Origin: Pseudaminobacter soli (ex Zhang et al. 2022)
GTDB taxonomy: Bacteria; Pseudomonadota; Alphaproteobacteria; Rhizobiales; Rhizobiaceae
Direction: 5' to 3'
Length of the DNA stretch: 64,000 nt
Assembly (NCBI RefSeq): GCF_014595955.1
Contig: NZ_JABVCF010000016.1
Location: forward strand, 20,063 to 84,062
The notes below the pieces were generated by a model. The model was given only the letters and a program-made list of their open reading frames with translations, did no database searches and was not told the origin of the DNA. A program made the position numbers and the translations under genes. Below, piece after piece: positions 8,415 through 16,055 of the stretch (position 1 is its first letter; the number at the start of each line of letters is the position of its first letter).

Positions 8415-9929
8415 TCAGTCGCCTAGAGGCTCTGCTTGGTCCCGCTTCCAGCGCGATGCGAGGCGCACCAGTTGCGGCAGGATCACCAGCGCGAGCGCCA
8501 GCGTCATGATGGTACCGACCAGCGGATTCGACCAGAAGACCAGGACCGATCCGTCCGACAGGATCATCGACTGGTGAAAGGCATTTTCGGCCTTGTGGCC
8601 GAGCACCATCGCCAGCACGAGCGGCGCGATCGGGTAGTCAAGTTTGTTGAAGAGATAGCCGACGATGCCGAACGCCAGCACCAGCCATAGGTCGAAAGTG
8701 GCGCTGCTCACCGTATAGGCACCAACGAAGCAGACAGCGACGATCATCGGTCCGATGATGGCAAAGGGGATCCGCAGGAGCGCTGCGAACATCGGCACCG
8801 TGGCGAGCACTAGGATGACAGCGACGATGTTGGCCACATACATGCTGGCGATCAGACCCCAGACGAAATCGGGCTTGGTGGTGAACAGCATCGGTCCCGG
8901 CGTCAGGCCCCAGATCATCAGTCCGCCCATCATCACGGCAGCGGTCGCCGAACTCGGCACGCCCAGCGCCAGCATCGGTAGCATCGCGCAGGTGCCGGCC
9001 GAATGGTCGGCCGCCTCCGGAGCGACGATGCCTTCCGGCCGGCCCGTGCCGAAGACCTTCCCCTTCCGCGACCACTGGCGGGCAATGCCGTAGCTCATGA
9101 AGGACGCGGCGGTGGGGCCGCCCGGAGTGATGCCCATCCAGGCGCCGACAAGGCAGGAGCGAACGAGCGTCAGATAGTAACGGGGCAGTTCGGCAATTGT
9201 GCGGAAGACGTCGCGCAGGTCGACGCGCGAACTGACGCCCCTGAACTTGAGCCCGTGCTGGACGGTCATAAGGATCTCGCCGATGCCGAACAGCCCTATG
9301 ACGACGACGAGGAAGCTGATGCCGCCGATCAGTTCGCTGAGGCCGAAGGTAAGCCGCAGCGAACCGGTGATTGTGTCCATGCCTACCGAAGAAAGGGCGA
9401 GGCCGAGCAGCAGCGAGACCGCGGTCTTGCCGGGCCAGGCGCTACCCATGCCGATGAAGGCGCAAAAGGCGAGAAAATAGACCGCGAAATACTCCGGCGC
9501 GCCGAAGCGCAGTGCAAAATCGGCGGCCCATGACGACAACAGCGTGATGACAATGACGCCGACCAGCGCGCCAGTACCGGCCGACATGAAGGCAAGCGTC
9601 AGCGCCCTGGTCGCCTGCCCACCCCGCGCCATCGGATAGCCGTCGAATGTGGTCGCCACCGAGGACGGCTCGCCGGGGATGTTGAAGAGGATCGACGTCG
9701 TCGATCCGCCGAAGAGAGCGCCCCAATACATGCTGGCAAGCAGGATGATCGCCGAGACCGGATCCATGGAGAAGGTCAACGGGATAAGGAGCGACACGCC
9801 ATTGGGAGCGCCCAGCCCCGGCAGCACACCGACGACCAGGCCAAGCAATACCCCGATCACCATGATGGCTATATGCGTGGGGGTGAGTGCGATCTGGAAC
9901 CCGTCCAGCAGCAGGCCGAAATTTCCCAT
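8415..9929 (-). CDS. TTT transporter large permease (TctA family)
   Basis: This 504-residue inner-membrane protein has about 11-12 helices. The family signature is near the N-terminus: VLPGLGAPNGVSLLIPLTF (about residues 34-52), followed by GALFGGSTTSILFNIPGEPS (about 70-89), repeated in the second half around PGGPTAASFMSYGIA. It is the channel-forming subunit of tripartite tricarboxylate transporters, which use a periplasmic binding protein and a cation gradient to import organic acids. It overlaps no neighbour; the TctB-type gene is 21 bases upstream. The enzymes around it suggest a sugar acid as cargo rather than citrate. Confidence 0.92.
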   Translation of the reverse strand: MGNFGLLLDGFQIALTPTHIAIMVIGVLLGLVVGVLPGLGAPNGVSLLIPLTFSMDPVSAIILLASMYWGALFGGSTTSILFNIPGEPSSVATTFDGYPMARGGQATRALTLAFMSAGTGALVGVIVITLLSSWAADFALRFGAPEYFAVYFLAFCAFIGMGSAWPGKTAVSLLLGLALSSVGMDTITGSLRLTFGLSELIGGISFLVVVIGLFGIGEILMTVQHGLKFRGVSSRVDLRDVFRTIAELPRYYLTLVRSCLVGAWMGITPGGPTAASFMSYGIARQWSRKGKVFGTGRPEGIVAPEAADHSAGTCAMLPMLALGVPSSATAAVMMGGLMIWGLTPGPMLFTTKPDFVWGLIASMYVANIVAVILVLATVPMFAALLRIPFAIIGPMIVAVCFVGAYTVSSATFDLWLVLAFGIVGYLFNKLDYPIAPLVLAMVLGHKAENAFHQSMILSDGSVLVFWSNPLVGTIMTLALALVILPQLVRLASRWKRDQAEPLGD

Positions 9930-9950
9930 GGTTAGACCTCCCGCCCTACC

Positions 9951-10433
9951 TCAATAAATGCCGAACAAAGGCTCGAGCGGCCCCTTGAGGAGCGGCACCT
10001 TGAACGTGAGTTCGAAAACAGCGAACAGGGCGAGTGAAAAGCCGACGCCGATGAGAGCCGAAAGAAGCGGCCGATAGCCGCCCTGGCGCCAGGCGACGTA
10101 GAAGAGATAGAGCGCCGTTCCGACGTAAAGGCCAAGCAGGATCGTTACGACGACGAAGGCGGCCATGGGCCCCCCGAACCTGGCAAGGCGGATTGCATGC
10201 CGCTTTTCCACAAAGAGCTCCGCATCGCCTCGCTTGGCAATCGCCGCGTGAGCTCCGTTGTAGAGGCCGAGAACGGCCAGAAGCAGGCCGATATAGAAGG
10301 GAAAATAGCCCGGCTCGGGACCGGATTCGGTCCAGCCGACCCCAAGCTCGAGCGAGCCGAATGTCGTCACGGCGCCCGCCAGGGCCGTCAGGCCAGCCAC
10401 AAAGAGCTCCATGTGAAAGCGTCTGATAACCAT
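9951..10433 (-). CDS. TTT transporter small permease (TctB family)
   Basis: This 160-residue protein has four predicted membrane helices (for example LFVAGLTALAGAVTTFGSLE and MAAFVVVTILLGLYVGTALY). TctB-type signatures are SGPEPGYFPFYIGLLLAVLG and a C-terminal GPLEPLFGIY. I prefer the start at 10433 (MVIRRFHMELF) over the upstream start at 10475, because the extra residues are charged and would overlap the hairpin at 10455-10485. It is the small membrane subunit between the binding protein and the channel. The hairpin separating it from the binding-protein gene probably lowers its expression relative to that gene. Confidence 0.85.
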   Translation of the reverse strand: MVIRRFHMELFVAGLTALAGAVTTFGSLELGVGWTESGPEPGYFPFYIGLLLAVLGLYNGAHAAIAKRGDAELFVEKRHAIRLARFGGPMAAFVVVTILLGLYVGTALYLFYVAWRQGGYRPLLSALIGVGFSLALFAVFELTFKVPLLKGPLEPLFGIY

Positions 10434-10454
10434 TTCGGCCTCCCTGTCGAAGCT

Positions 10455-10485
10455 ACGATCCGGCACGCCATGCACGCCGGATCGT
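10455..10485. promoter_or_regulatory. Hairpin between binding-protein gene and small permease
   Basis: ACGATCCGGC, 11 bases, GCCGGATCGT: perfect 10-base arms lying between the stop of the binding-protein gene (10496) and the TctB-type start (10433). No T-run follows, so it looks like an RNA-stabilising or partly terminating intra-operon hairpin. The second TTT operon has an equivalent at 58014-58045. Confidence 0.65.
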
Positions 10486-10495
10486 CCTGCGGAGA

Positions 10496-11491
10496 TTACT
10501 GGACCAGCCAGCCCTCGGCCTTGAACACCTTGAGCGCGTTATCCTGACTCTTCGCGATGAAGTCCTCGAACTCGGAGCCGGCAAGAAAACGGCCCGTCTG
10601 CGAGGTCTTGGCCAAGTAGTCCTTCCACTCCGGCGTCTCACTGACTTTCTTCAGCAGATCGGAATAGAAGGCGAGCGCTTCTTCGGGCAGGCCGGCCGGC
10701 GCCCAGACCGTGCGCGGCATCTGGTAGGACTCGATCGGCAGGCCGGCTTCCGAGCAAGTGGGAATGTCGCTCCAGCCCTGATCTCCCTGGATCGGCTCGC
10801 CTTTCGCCATACGCTCGGGGCTGAACACGCAGAGTGGCCGGATAGCTGCGCCCTGCCATTGGCCAAGGTTCTCGTTCGGATTGTTGACGTTCGCGGCAAT
10901 ATGGCCGCCGGCCAGTTGCACGCCTACTTCGCCACCACCGTTGAACGGGACATATTTGAAATCCGCCCCGGTCTCCTGCTCGATCAGCGCAACCAGCGTC
11001 TCATCGGTATCCTTGGATTGGCTGCCGCCGAACGGAATCTGACCTGGATTGGCCTTGGCCGCCTCGATAAGGCTCTTGGCGTCCTTGTATTCGGAATCGG
11101 CCTTCACCCAGATCAGGAACTCGTCGAGCGCGAGCGCCGCGACGGGAGCCAGATCCTCCGTGGTGTAGGCCAGCTTGGCGACATGCGGCAACAAATAGAC
11201 GTTGTTGGTGCCGAAGATCAGCTTGTGCGGATCGCCGGCATTGGCCTTGGCGTAGATGAAGGCTTCGGCGCCGCTGCCCGAGCCCTTATTCAGCACGACA
11301 ATCGGCTGCTCCATCAGATTGTGCTTGGTGACGATCGACTGGATCGTGCGGGCGAAATTGTCGGTGCCGCCGCCGGCGCCCGACGCGACGATGAACTCGA
11401 CGGGCCGCTCGGGCAGCCATTCGGCGTGAGCCGCAACGGTAGAAAGTAGTGCTGCCGCGGCAGCGAGAGTGATTCTGGTGTTTCGTAGCAT
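10496..11491 (-). CDS. TTT transporter periplasmic binding protein (Bug/TctC family)
   Basis: The mature part starts after a clear Sec signal peptide, MLRNTRITLAAAAALLSTVA (331 residues in total). The ATG at 11491 follows GGGAGGAAATGCC and is preferred over 11578. Bug-family features are WLPERPVEFIVASGAGGGTD (beta1 and the carboxylate-binding loop), VLNKGSGSGAEAFIYAK and FGTNNVYLL. These proteins trap a carboxylate ligand through two water molecules and hand it to the permease. It is encoded ahead of the permeases and after the dehydratase, in the same direction. The ligand is probably the acid that the two upstream enzymes process. Confidence 0.9.
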   Translation of the reverse strand: MLRNTRITLAAAAALLSTVAAHAEWLPERPVEFIVASGAGGGTDNFARTIQSIVTKHNLMEQPIVVLNKGSGSGAEAFIYAKANAGDPHKLIFGTNNVYLLPHVAKLAYTTEDLAPVAALALDEFLIWVKADSEYKDAKSLIEAAKANPGQIPFGGSQSKDTDETLVALIEQETGADFKYVPFNGGGEVGVQLAGGHIAANVNNPNENLGQWQGAAIRPLCVFSPERMAKGEPIQGDQGWSDIPTCSEAGLPIESYQMPRTVWAPAGLPEEALAFYSDLLKKVSETPEWKDYLAKTSQTGRFLAGSEFEDFIAKSQDNALKVFKAEGWLVQ

Positions 11492-11788
11492 GGCATTTCC
11501 TCCCGAACCTGGATTGCGATGATCATTGGCGATCGGGGGACCTGCCCCCACCGCCGCATGATTGGCTCGCTGCTGCAAGCCATTGCCGCAACCGTTCCTG
11601 ATTGCGGCTTCGCGGGCCCAGGAGGTCCCGCGAAAACCGTCAAAGCTCCTCCGCGAGATCGATCACGCGCTGCACTCCGTCCACGAGCGCGCGGTGCAGC
11701 CCGTCAGCCGACGGAATCGCAACCGAACGCTCGCCAGGAACTGAACAAGCCTGATTGAACGCAGGGTCATGCCTCTGTGATGCTCCGC
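11492..11788. other. Intergenic gap with a possible gene remnant
   Basis: About 300 bases inside an otherwise tight minus-strand operon. One minus-strand frame without any start codon runs to a TGA at about 11642 and ends GLHRALVDGVQRVIDLAEEL, which looks like the C-terminal helix of a lost protein. I cannot identify it. It may mark a deleted operon member between the dehydratase and the binding protein. Confidence 0.35.
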
Positions 11789-12961
11789 TTATTCGATTAC
11801 GTCGAACGCGCCGATATGCTCGTGGCTCAGTTCAATCCCGAGGCCCGGCTTGTGGTCGTCGAGTTGAAGAAAGCCGTTGTCCGGCTGAGGCTCGCCTTTG
11901 AACAGGTAGTAGAAGAGTTCGTTGCCGACCTCGACCTCGTGGACGGGGAAGAACTCGGCCATTGGCGACGCGGTCGACGCCATCGTCAGATGATAATTGT
12001 GCATCTGTCCGGCGTGCGGGATCACCGGAATCTGGTAGGCTTCGGCAAGCGCGTTGATCTTGCGCGCGGCCGAGATGCCGCCGACGCGGTTGGTGTCGTA
12101 CTGGATCACATCGAGCGCACGTCGGTCGAGCAGTTGCTGAAAGCCGGCCAGGGTGAACTCGTGCTCGCCGCCCGAGATCGGCACATGGCCGAGCTTGCGC
12201 AATTCGGTGTAGCCTTCAATGTCGTCGGCGATGACAGGCTCTTCGAGCCAGCGAATGTCGTAGGCTTCGAGCTTCGGCAGCATCCGCCTGGCATATTCGA
12301 AGGTCCATCCCATGTAGCATTCGCACATGAGGTCGCGGTCCGGGCCGATGACGTCGCGCACCGTTGCGACCAGTTCGAGGTTCTTGCGCATACCAGCCGG
12401 CCCGTCTTTCGGCCCCCAGCCAAAGCGCATCTTGACCGCATCGAATCCCTGGTCGACGTAGCTCTGCGCCTCGGCCCGGAGCGCGTCGAGCGGCTGCCCG
12501 TAAAGCTTTGAGGCATAGCAGCGGATCTTGTCCTTGGTCCGCCCCCCCAGCAGCTTGAAGACCGGCCTGCCGACCTCCTTGCCCATCAGGTCCCACAGGG
12601 CGATGTCGATGGCGCTGATTGCCGTCATGCCGATGCCCTTGCGGCTCCAGGCATGGGTCTTGCGATACATCTTCTGCCAGAGATACTCGGTGTCGAAGGG
12701 GTCTTCGCCGATCAGCATCGGCGCGTAGTACTGGTCGATGGCGGCCTTGACTACGCGCGGCGCCAGGGCGGCATTGCCGAGGCCAATGGAACCGTCCTCG
12801 GTCTCCACCTCGCAGACCAGCCATCCGTGAAAGCGGAAGCTGCCCATGCTGTCGCCTCGCTCGTAGAGCAGGTCGGCGGCGTTCGTGCAGAAATTGGCCG
12901 CAGGCGGCACGACCTTCCCGTTCCACTCGAATACGCGGGTACGTACGCTCTTGATCTTCAT
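11789..12961 (-). CDS. Acid-sugar dehydratase, mandelate-racemase subgroup of the enolase superfamily
   Basis: The protein has 390 residues with the two-domain enolase-superfamily layout. The capping domain runs to about residue 125 and the barrel carries K177/R179 ([10 protein letters not shown]), metal ligands E214 (MCECYMGW), E240 or E241 (WLEEP) and E266 (GGEHEF), and base H316 ([10 protein letters not shown]). The K-x-R motif with GWGP and SGGEHE resembles rhamnonate-dehydratase-like enzymes that dehydrate aldonic acids to 2-keto-3-deoxy acids with Mg2+. Overall similarity to L-rhamnonate dehydratase looks only moderate, so the substrate may be a shorter or branched acid. It follows the PdxA-like gene by 33 bases. 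Confidence 0.8.
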   Translation of the reverse strand: MKIKSVRTRVFEWNGKVVPPAANFCTNAADLLYERGDSMGSFRFHGWLVCEVETEDGSIGLGNAALAPRVVKAAIDQYYAPMLIGEDPFDTEYLWQKMYRKTHAWSRKGIGMTAISAIDIALWDLMGKEVGRPVFKLLGGRTKDKIRCYASKLYGQPLDALRAEAQSYVDQGFDAVKMRFGWGPKDGPAGMRKNLELVATVRDVIGPDRDLMCECYMGWTFEYARRMLPKLEAYDIRWLEEPVIADDIEGYTELRKLGHVPISGGEHEFTLAGFQQLLDRRALDVIQYDTNRVGGISAARKINALAEAYQIPVIPHAGQMHNYHLTMASTASPMAEFFPVHEVEVGNELFYYLFKGEPQPDNGFLQLDDHKPGLGIELSHEHIGAFDVIE

Positions 12962-12994
12962 GTCTTTGGTTCCGCGAGATCGAAAGGAAGGACG

Positions 12995-13999
12995 TCAGGC
13001 GGCGGCAAACATGCTGCGGCGCGCGGCCGACATGGCCACGCAGATGTCGAAAGCCGCCTGCATGGCTCCGACATTTGCCGTCCCGCGCCCGTAGATGTCG
13101 AAAGCCGTCCCATGGGCCGGGGTGGCGATGGGGATCGGCAGACCGCCATGGACGGTCACGCCGCGCGAGAACCCCATGAGTTTCATCGCGATCTGGCCCT
13201 GGTCATGGTACATGGTGACGATCGCGTCGAACTCGCTGGCGCGAAGGAAGATCGTATCGGCAGGGAAAGGCCCGACAGCCGGGTAGCCGCGCCGCCTGGC
13301 CTCCTCAACGGCCGGCCCGATGACGTCGATCTCCTCGCGGCCGAAGCTGCCATTGTCGCCATTGTGGGGATTGAGCCCGCAAACGGCGATCCGAGGGGTC
13401 TCAAGCCCCGACTCGACCAGCGTCGAATGGACGAGCGCAATGCCATCGATAATGCGCTCCTGGGTGATCAGCCCGGCGACATCCTTGAGGGCGACATGAC
13501 TTGTGACGCGACTGGTCCACAGATTGTCGAGAACGTTCAATTCGCCATGCGGGCCGGTGACGTTCAGCAACTCGGCGAACCATTGGTTTTCGTCCTCGTG
13601 CCTGAGGCCGGCCTGATGCAGCGAACTCTTATTGAGCGGCGCAAACAGCAGCCCGTCGGTGACGCCCGACCTGGTGATTTCGACCGCCGCTCGCAGTGTA
13701 TCGAGACTGTAGGAGCCACCGTTGGCCGTCGCCCTTGCCCGTTCGAATTGTTGGCTCGCGCCGCCGCGAAAATTCCACAGCACAACACCTGACGTCGCGA
13801 GTTGATCAGGCTGTTTGTCAGAGAGTTCATAGTCGAACCGCCGGCCCGCAATGCGCATGCCCTCCTCGACCTCGTCGCGATCGGCAATGATTAGGACCGA
13901 CGCTTTTTCGAGATTGCCTCGATCCGCAAGTAGTTTGGCGGTCAGTTCCGGGCCAATGCCGGCCGGATCGCCGACGACCATCGCAAGGCGAGCCTTCAT
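12995..13999 (-). CDS. PdxA/PdxA2-family dehydrogenase
   Basis: The protein has 334 residues with hallmarks of the PdxA metal-dependent NAD dehydrogenases: GDPAGIGPELTAKLL (residues 11-25) and the three metal His motifs NPHNGDNG, MYHDQGQ and PAHGTAFDI. PdxA proper makes pyridoxine precursors, PdxA2 oxidises 4-phospho-D-threonate or -erythronate, and TphB is a homologue acting on a non-phosphorylated diol. Catabolic PdxA2 normally sits beside a DUF1537 kinase, which is absent here. The enzyme may therefore use a free sugar acid, or the kinase lies elsewhere. It is the first gene of the minus-strand operon, divergent from the GntR gene at 14151. Confidence 0.85.
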   Translation of the reverse strand: MKARLAMVVGDPAGIGPELTAKLLADRGNLEKASVLIIADRDEVEEGMRIAGRRFDYELSDKQPDQLATSGVVLWNFRGGASQQFERARATANGGSYSLDTLRAAVEITRSGVTDGLLFAPLNKSSLHQAGLRHEDENQWFAELLNVTGPHGELNVLDNLWTSRVTSHVALKDVAGLITQERIIDGIALVHSTLVESGLETPRIAVCGLNPHNGDNGSFGREEIDVIGPAVEEARRRGYPAVGPFPADTIFLRASEFDAIVTMYHDQGQIAMKLMGFSRGVTVHGGLPIPIATPAHGTAFDIYGRGTANVGAMQAAFDICVAMSAARRSMFAAA

Positions 14000-14073
14000 T
14001 CCCGAGTTCCTCCCACGCCGCGGCGCACCGCCGCCCGTGGTCAGCCAAACACATCAATGTCATGCCTGTCAAC

Positions 14074-14101
14074 TGGTCCGGCCACAGGACCACTAGACCA
14101 G
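14074..14101. promoter_or_regulatory. Candidate FadR-type operator in the divergent promoter
   Basis: TGGTCC, seven bases, GGACCA is a perfect inverted repeat (14074-14092). A further AGACCAG half-site lies at 14095-14101. TGGTC/GACCA arms are the common form of GntR/FadR-family operators. It lies midway between the operon start (13999) and the regulator start (14151). Confidence 0.6.
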
Positions 14102-14150
14102 ATTGCCGGCCTTTGCTATCTTCGGCAGCGCAGCATGGAAGCTCGATTGA

Positions 14151-14870
14151 ATGGGCATCACCTTGGACCTCAACAACCTCAAAGCAGGGCTGTCGAAACG
14201 CACAATCCGCGAGCAAGTCAGTCAGCGCATCGCCGCCATGGTCCAGTCCGGCCTCCTGCGCGAGGGCGACGAATTGCCAAGCGAGCGTGAGTTGGCCGCG
14301 ACCCTCGAAGTAAGCCGGGAGACGGTGCGCGGCGCGATCCAGATGCTGGCGGCGATCGGAATGGTCGAGATTTCTCAGGGCAGCCGCACGCGGGTCATCG
14401 GAACAATCGGCTTTCCGTCGGCAGACCGCGCCATGGGCGAAGCGGGAACTCGTCGCTCCGCCCATCAAGTCTACGAGGCGAGGCGCCTCGTGGAATTGCC
14501 CACTGTCCGCCTCGCTGTGGAGCGGATCGATGATGCCGGGATACAGCGCATGAAGCGCTTGGTCGATGCGCAGCGTGAAATGACCAACGACCCCGTGCGC
14601 TTCCAGATATCAGATGCCGAGTTCCATGATGTCATTTACCGGGCTGGGGGAAATCCACTCCTCGCCGAATTCCTGCACGAAATGTACTCGTTCGGCCTTG
14701 AATTCCGCCGCCGCGTGCTTGTAGCGAAAGGCGCCGTATCACTGAGCGTCCAGGATCACATCCAAATACTGGATGGCTTTGAAAGGCGCGATGCAGCGGC
14801 CGCCGTGGATGCGATGGAAAATCATCTTAACCGGATCCATCGCACGACGCTGGAAGTGATGCACGCCTGA
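14151..14870 (+). CDS. GntR-family regulator, FadR/FCD subfamily
   Basis: This 239-residue protein has an N-terminal wHTH (TIREQVSQRIAAMVQSGLLR, then EGDELPSERELAATLEVSRE, TVRGAIQMLAAIG; about residues 18-68) and a C-terminal all-helical FCD effector domain with metal ligands in SDAEFHDVIYRAGGN and QDHIQILDGF. These regulators release DNA on binding a small acid, often the pathway substrate. It is divergent from the PdxA-dehydratase-TTT operon and most likely represses it and itself through the TGGTCC/GGACCA site at 14074-14101. The start at 14151 gives the shortest full domain. Confidence 0.88.
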   Translation: MGITLDLNNLKAGLSKRTIREQVSQRIAAMVQSGLLREGDELPSERELAATLEVSRETVRGAIQMLAAIGMVEISQGSRTRVIGTIGFPSADRAMGEAGTRRSAHQVYEARRLVELPTVRLAVERIDDAGIQRMKRLVDAQREMTNDPVRFQISDAEFHDVIYRAGGNPLLAEFLHEMYSFGLEFRRRVLVAKGAVSLSVQDHIQILDGFERRDAAAAVDAMENHLNRIHRTTLEVMHA

Positions 14871-15465
14871 TCCGACACAAGCCCTGTCCGATCACCGAAA
14901 CCACGACCTCGAGCGACGCGGGCTTGCAGAGCAGATTGAAACGTACATTTGAGAAGAACGACCTGCGTTAACGACCGCTATGCGGGCGTAACAAGTCAGT
15001 TCACCAGAGAGTCCTCAATGACGGCTCAGGGCCGGAATCTGCCGGTCCGCTTTCGGAAACAATGCGCGCAGAGCTGCCGTTCGTATTATGAAGTGTGGGC
15101 GTCAATCCCTTTGTGTCCAGAAGGTTTCCACTCAAACGAATCCTTGTACCCCGGGTAACCCAGTCCAGTCGCAGAGCACCTGCCGACGTTTCCGCTGCGC
15201 GAATGACGGTGTTTGGCCCCCAAACAGCATCAGAGCTTCAATCTCGCCAGCAGACAGCCTGCACTCGCTGGTCTGTGACCCATGGGCATGCGGCATTCTA
15301 AGAAGCCGCTCCGCTTGACCACCGTCCTGCACGGGAGCACAGTGCCCGCGAGCGTTCGGAACCCGGACCTTCCGCACCGCATCACTGTTCGGCATTCCGA
15401 ACGCGGTTGCCCGCCTGATGGCGAACGAGATCGTTCTCTCCACTCTATGCCGCTGTTTCGCGGGC
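14871..15465. other. Intergenic stretch upstream of aioBA with a dispersed-repeat copy
   Basis: About 600 bases without a credible gene. It carries a copy of the dispersed repeat (about 15025-15165) and ends in a sigma-54-like promoter. A minus-strand frame here (15132-15830) is an overlap with aioB and is rejected. There are no aioX/aioS/aioR sensor genes in this gap or elsewhere in the window. Confidence 0.5.
15025..15165. repeat. Dispersed intergenic repeat, copy C
   Basis: Holds GGAATCTGCCGGTCCGCTTT (also near 44.21 kb), GCGCGCAGAGCTGCCGTTCG and a GTCCAGAAGGTTTCC...CAAACGAATCCTTG block that matches copy A near 6.56 kb at roughly four of five bases. It appears to be an old, degenerate family confined to non-coding DNA. 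Confidence 0.5.
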
Positions 15466-15481
15466 TGGCAGGGGGCTAGCG
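15466..15481 (+). promoter_or_regulatory. Sigma-54-like -24/-12 promoter of aioBA
   Basis: TGGCAGGGGGCTAGCG has GG and GC elements with the exact RpoN spacing (consensus TGGCACG-N4-TTGCA; mismatches at the C of -24 and around -12). It ends 39 bases before the aioB ATG, leaving room for a short leader with the GGGAGGAAC ribosome site. Arsenite-oxidase operons of Agrobacterium and relatives are known to depend on RpoN with AioR. Confidence 0.45.
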
Positions 15482-15519
15482 CGTGTTCGGCGCTGCCGCT
15501 CGCCACACGGGAGGAACGC

Positions 15520-16041
15520 ATGGAACGCTGCAAGAGAATGGTCGACCTCGGCCGTCGCCGCTTCCTGCAGGGAGGCGCTATCGCGGCCGCCGGAGCGGCA
15601 GCCGCCGCAACGCTGCCCAGGGAGGCCAAGGCGCAGGCCGCAATGGCGCGGGTGGAGTATCCCTCGAACCGCCTCGCCAATGTCGCCGACCTGAAGGTCA
15701 ACGAGCCGCTCGAGGTCGCATATCCCGATAAGGACGCGCCCGGCGTGCTCATCAAACTCGGCCGCCAGGTCGAAGGCGGCGCGGGACCCGAGGGCGACAT
15801 CGTCGGCTTCACTACGGTCTGTCCGCACAAGGGGTTTCCTCTCGCCTACAATCCCGATGACCGCACGCTGAACTGCCCCGGGCACTATTCCCGGTTCGAC
15901 TGCGAGGCGGGAGGATTGGAGATCTGGGGCCAGGCCACCCAGAACCTGCCGCAATACACCCTCCGCGTTGACGACAATGGCGACGTGTTCGCCGAGGGGC
16001 TCGACGAACTCCTCTACGGCCGCCTCTCCAACGTACTTTGA
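15520..16041 (+). CDS. aioB: Arsenite oxidase small (Rieske) subunit
   Basis: The 173-residue precursor has a Tat-type leader (GRRRFLQGGAIAAAG, residues 11-25) for folded export. The Rieske [2Fe-2S] ligands form C101-x-H103-x15-C119-x2-H122 (CPHKG and CPGHYSRFD), exactly the AioB spacing. Neither cluster loop carries the extra Cys of the bc1-type disulfide (F106 and G121 stand there), resembling the lower-potential NT-26 type. AioB passes electrons from the Mo subunit to periplasmic cytochrome or copper carriers. The ATG at 15520 follows GGGAGGAACGC; the upstream ATG at 15418 would mask the leader. It is followed 14 bases later by aioA. Probably RpoN controlled. Confidence 0.93.
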   Translation: MERCKRMVDLGRRRFLQGGAIAAAGAAAAATLPREAKAQAAMARVEYPSNRLANVADLKVNEPLEVAYPDKDAPGVLIKLGRQVEGGAGPEGDIVGFTTVCPHKGFPLAYNPDDRTLNCPGHYSRFDCEAGGLEIWGQATQNLPQYTLRVDDNGDVFAEGLDELLYGRLSNVL

Positions 16042-16055
16042 AGGGAGGATCTGCC

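Noticed and set aside
12653-13792. 379-codon plus-strand frame opposite the PdxA-like gene
   Set aside because: Antisense shadow of two well-supported genes.
15418-15519. Upstream start of aioB at 15418
   Set aside because: Would put 34 unrelated residues before the Tat leader and overlap the sigma-54-like promoter; the ATG at 15520 has the ribosome site.
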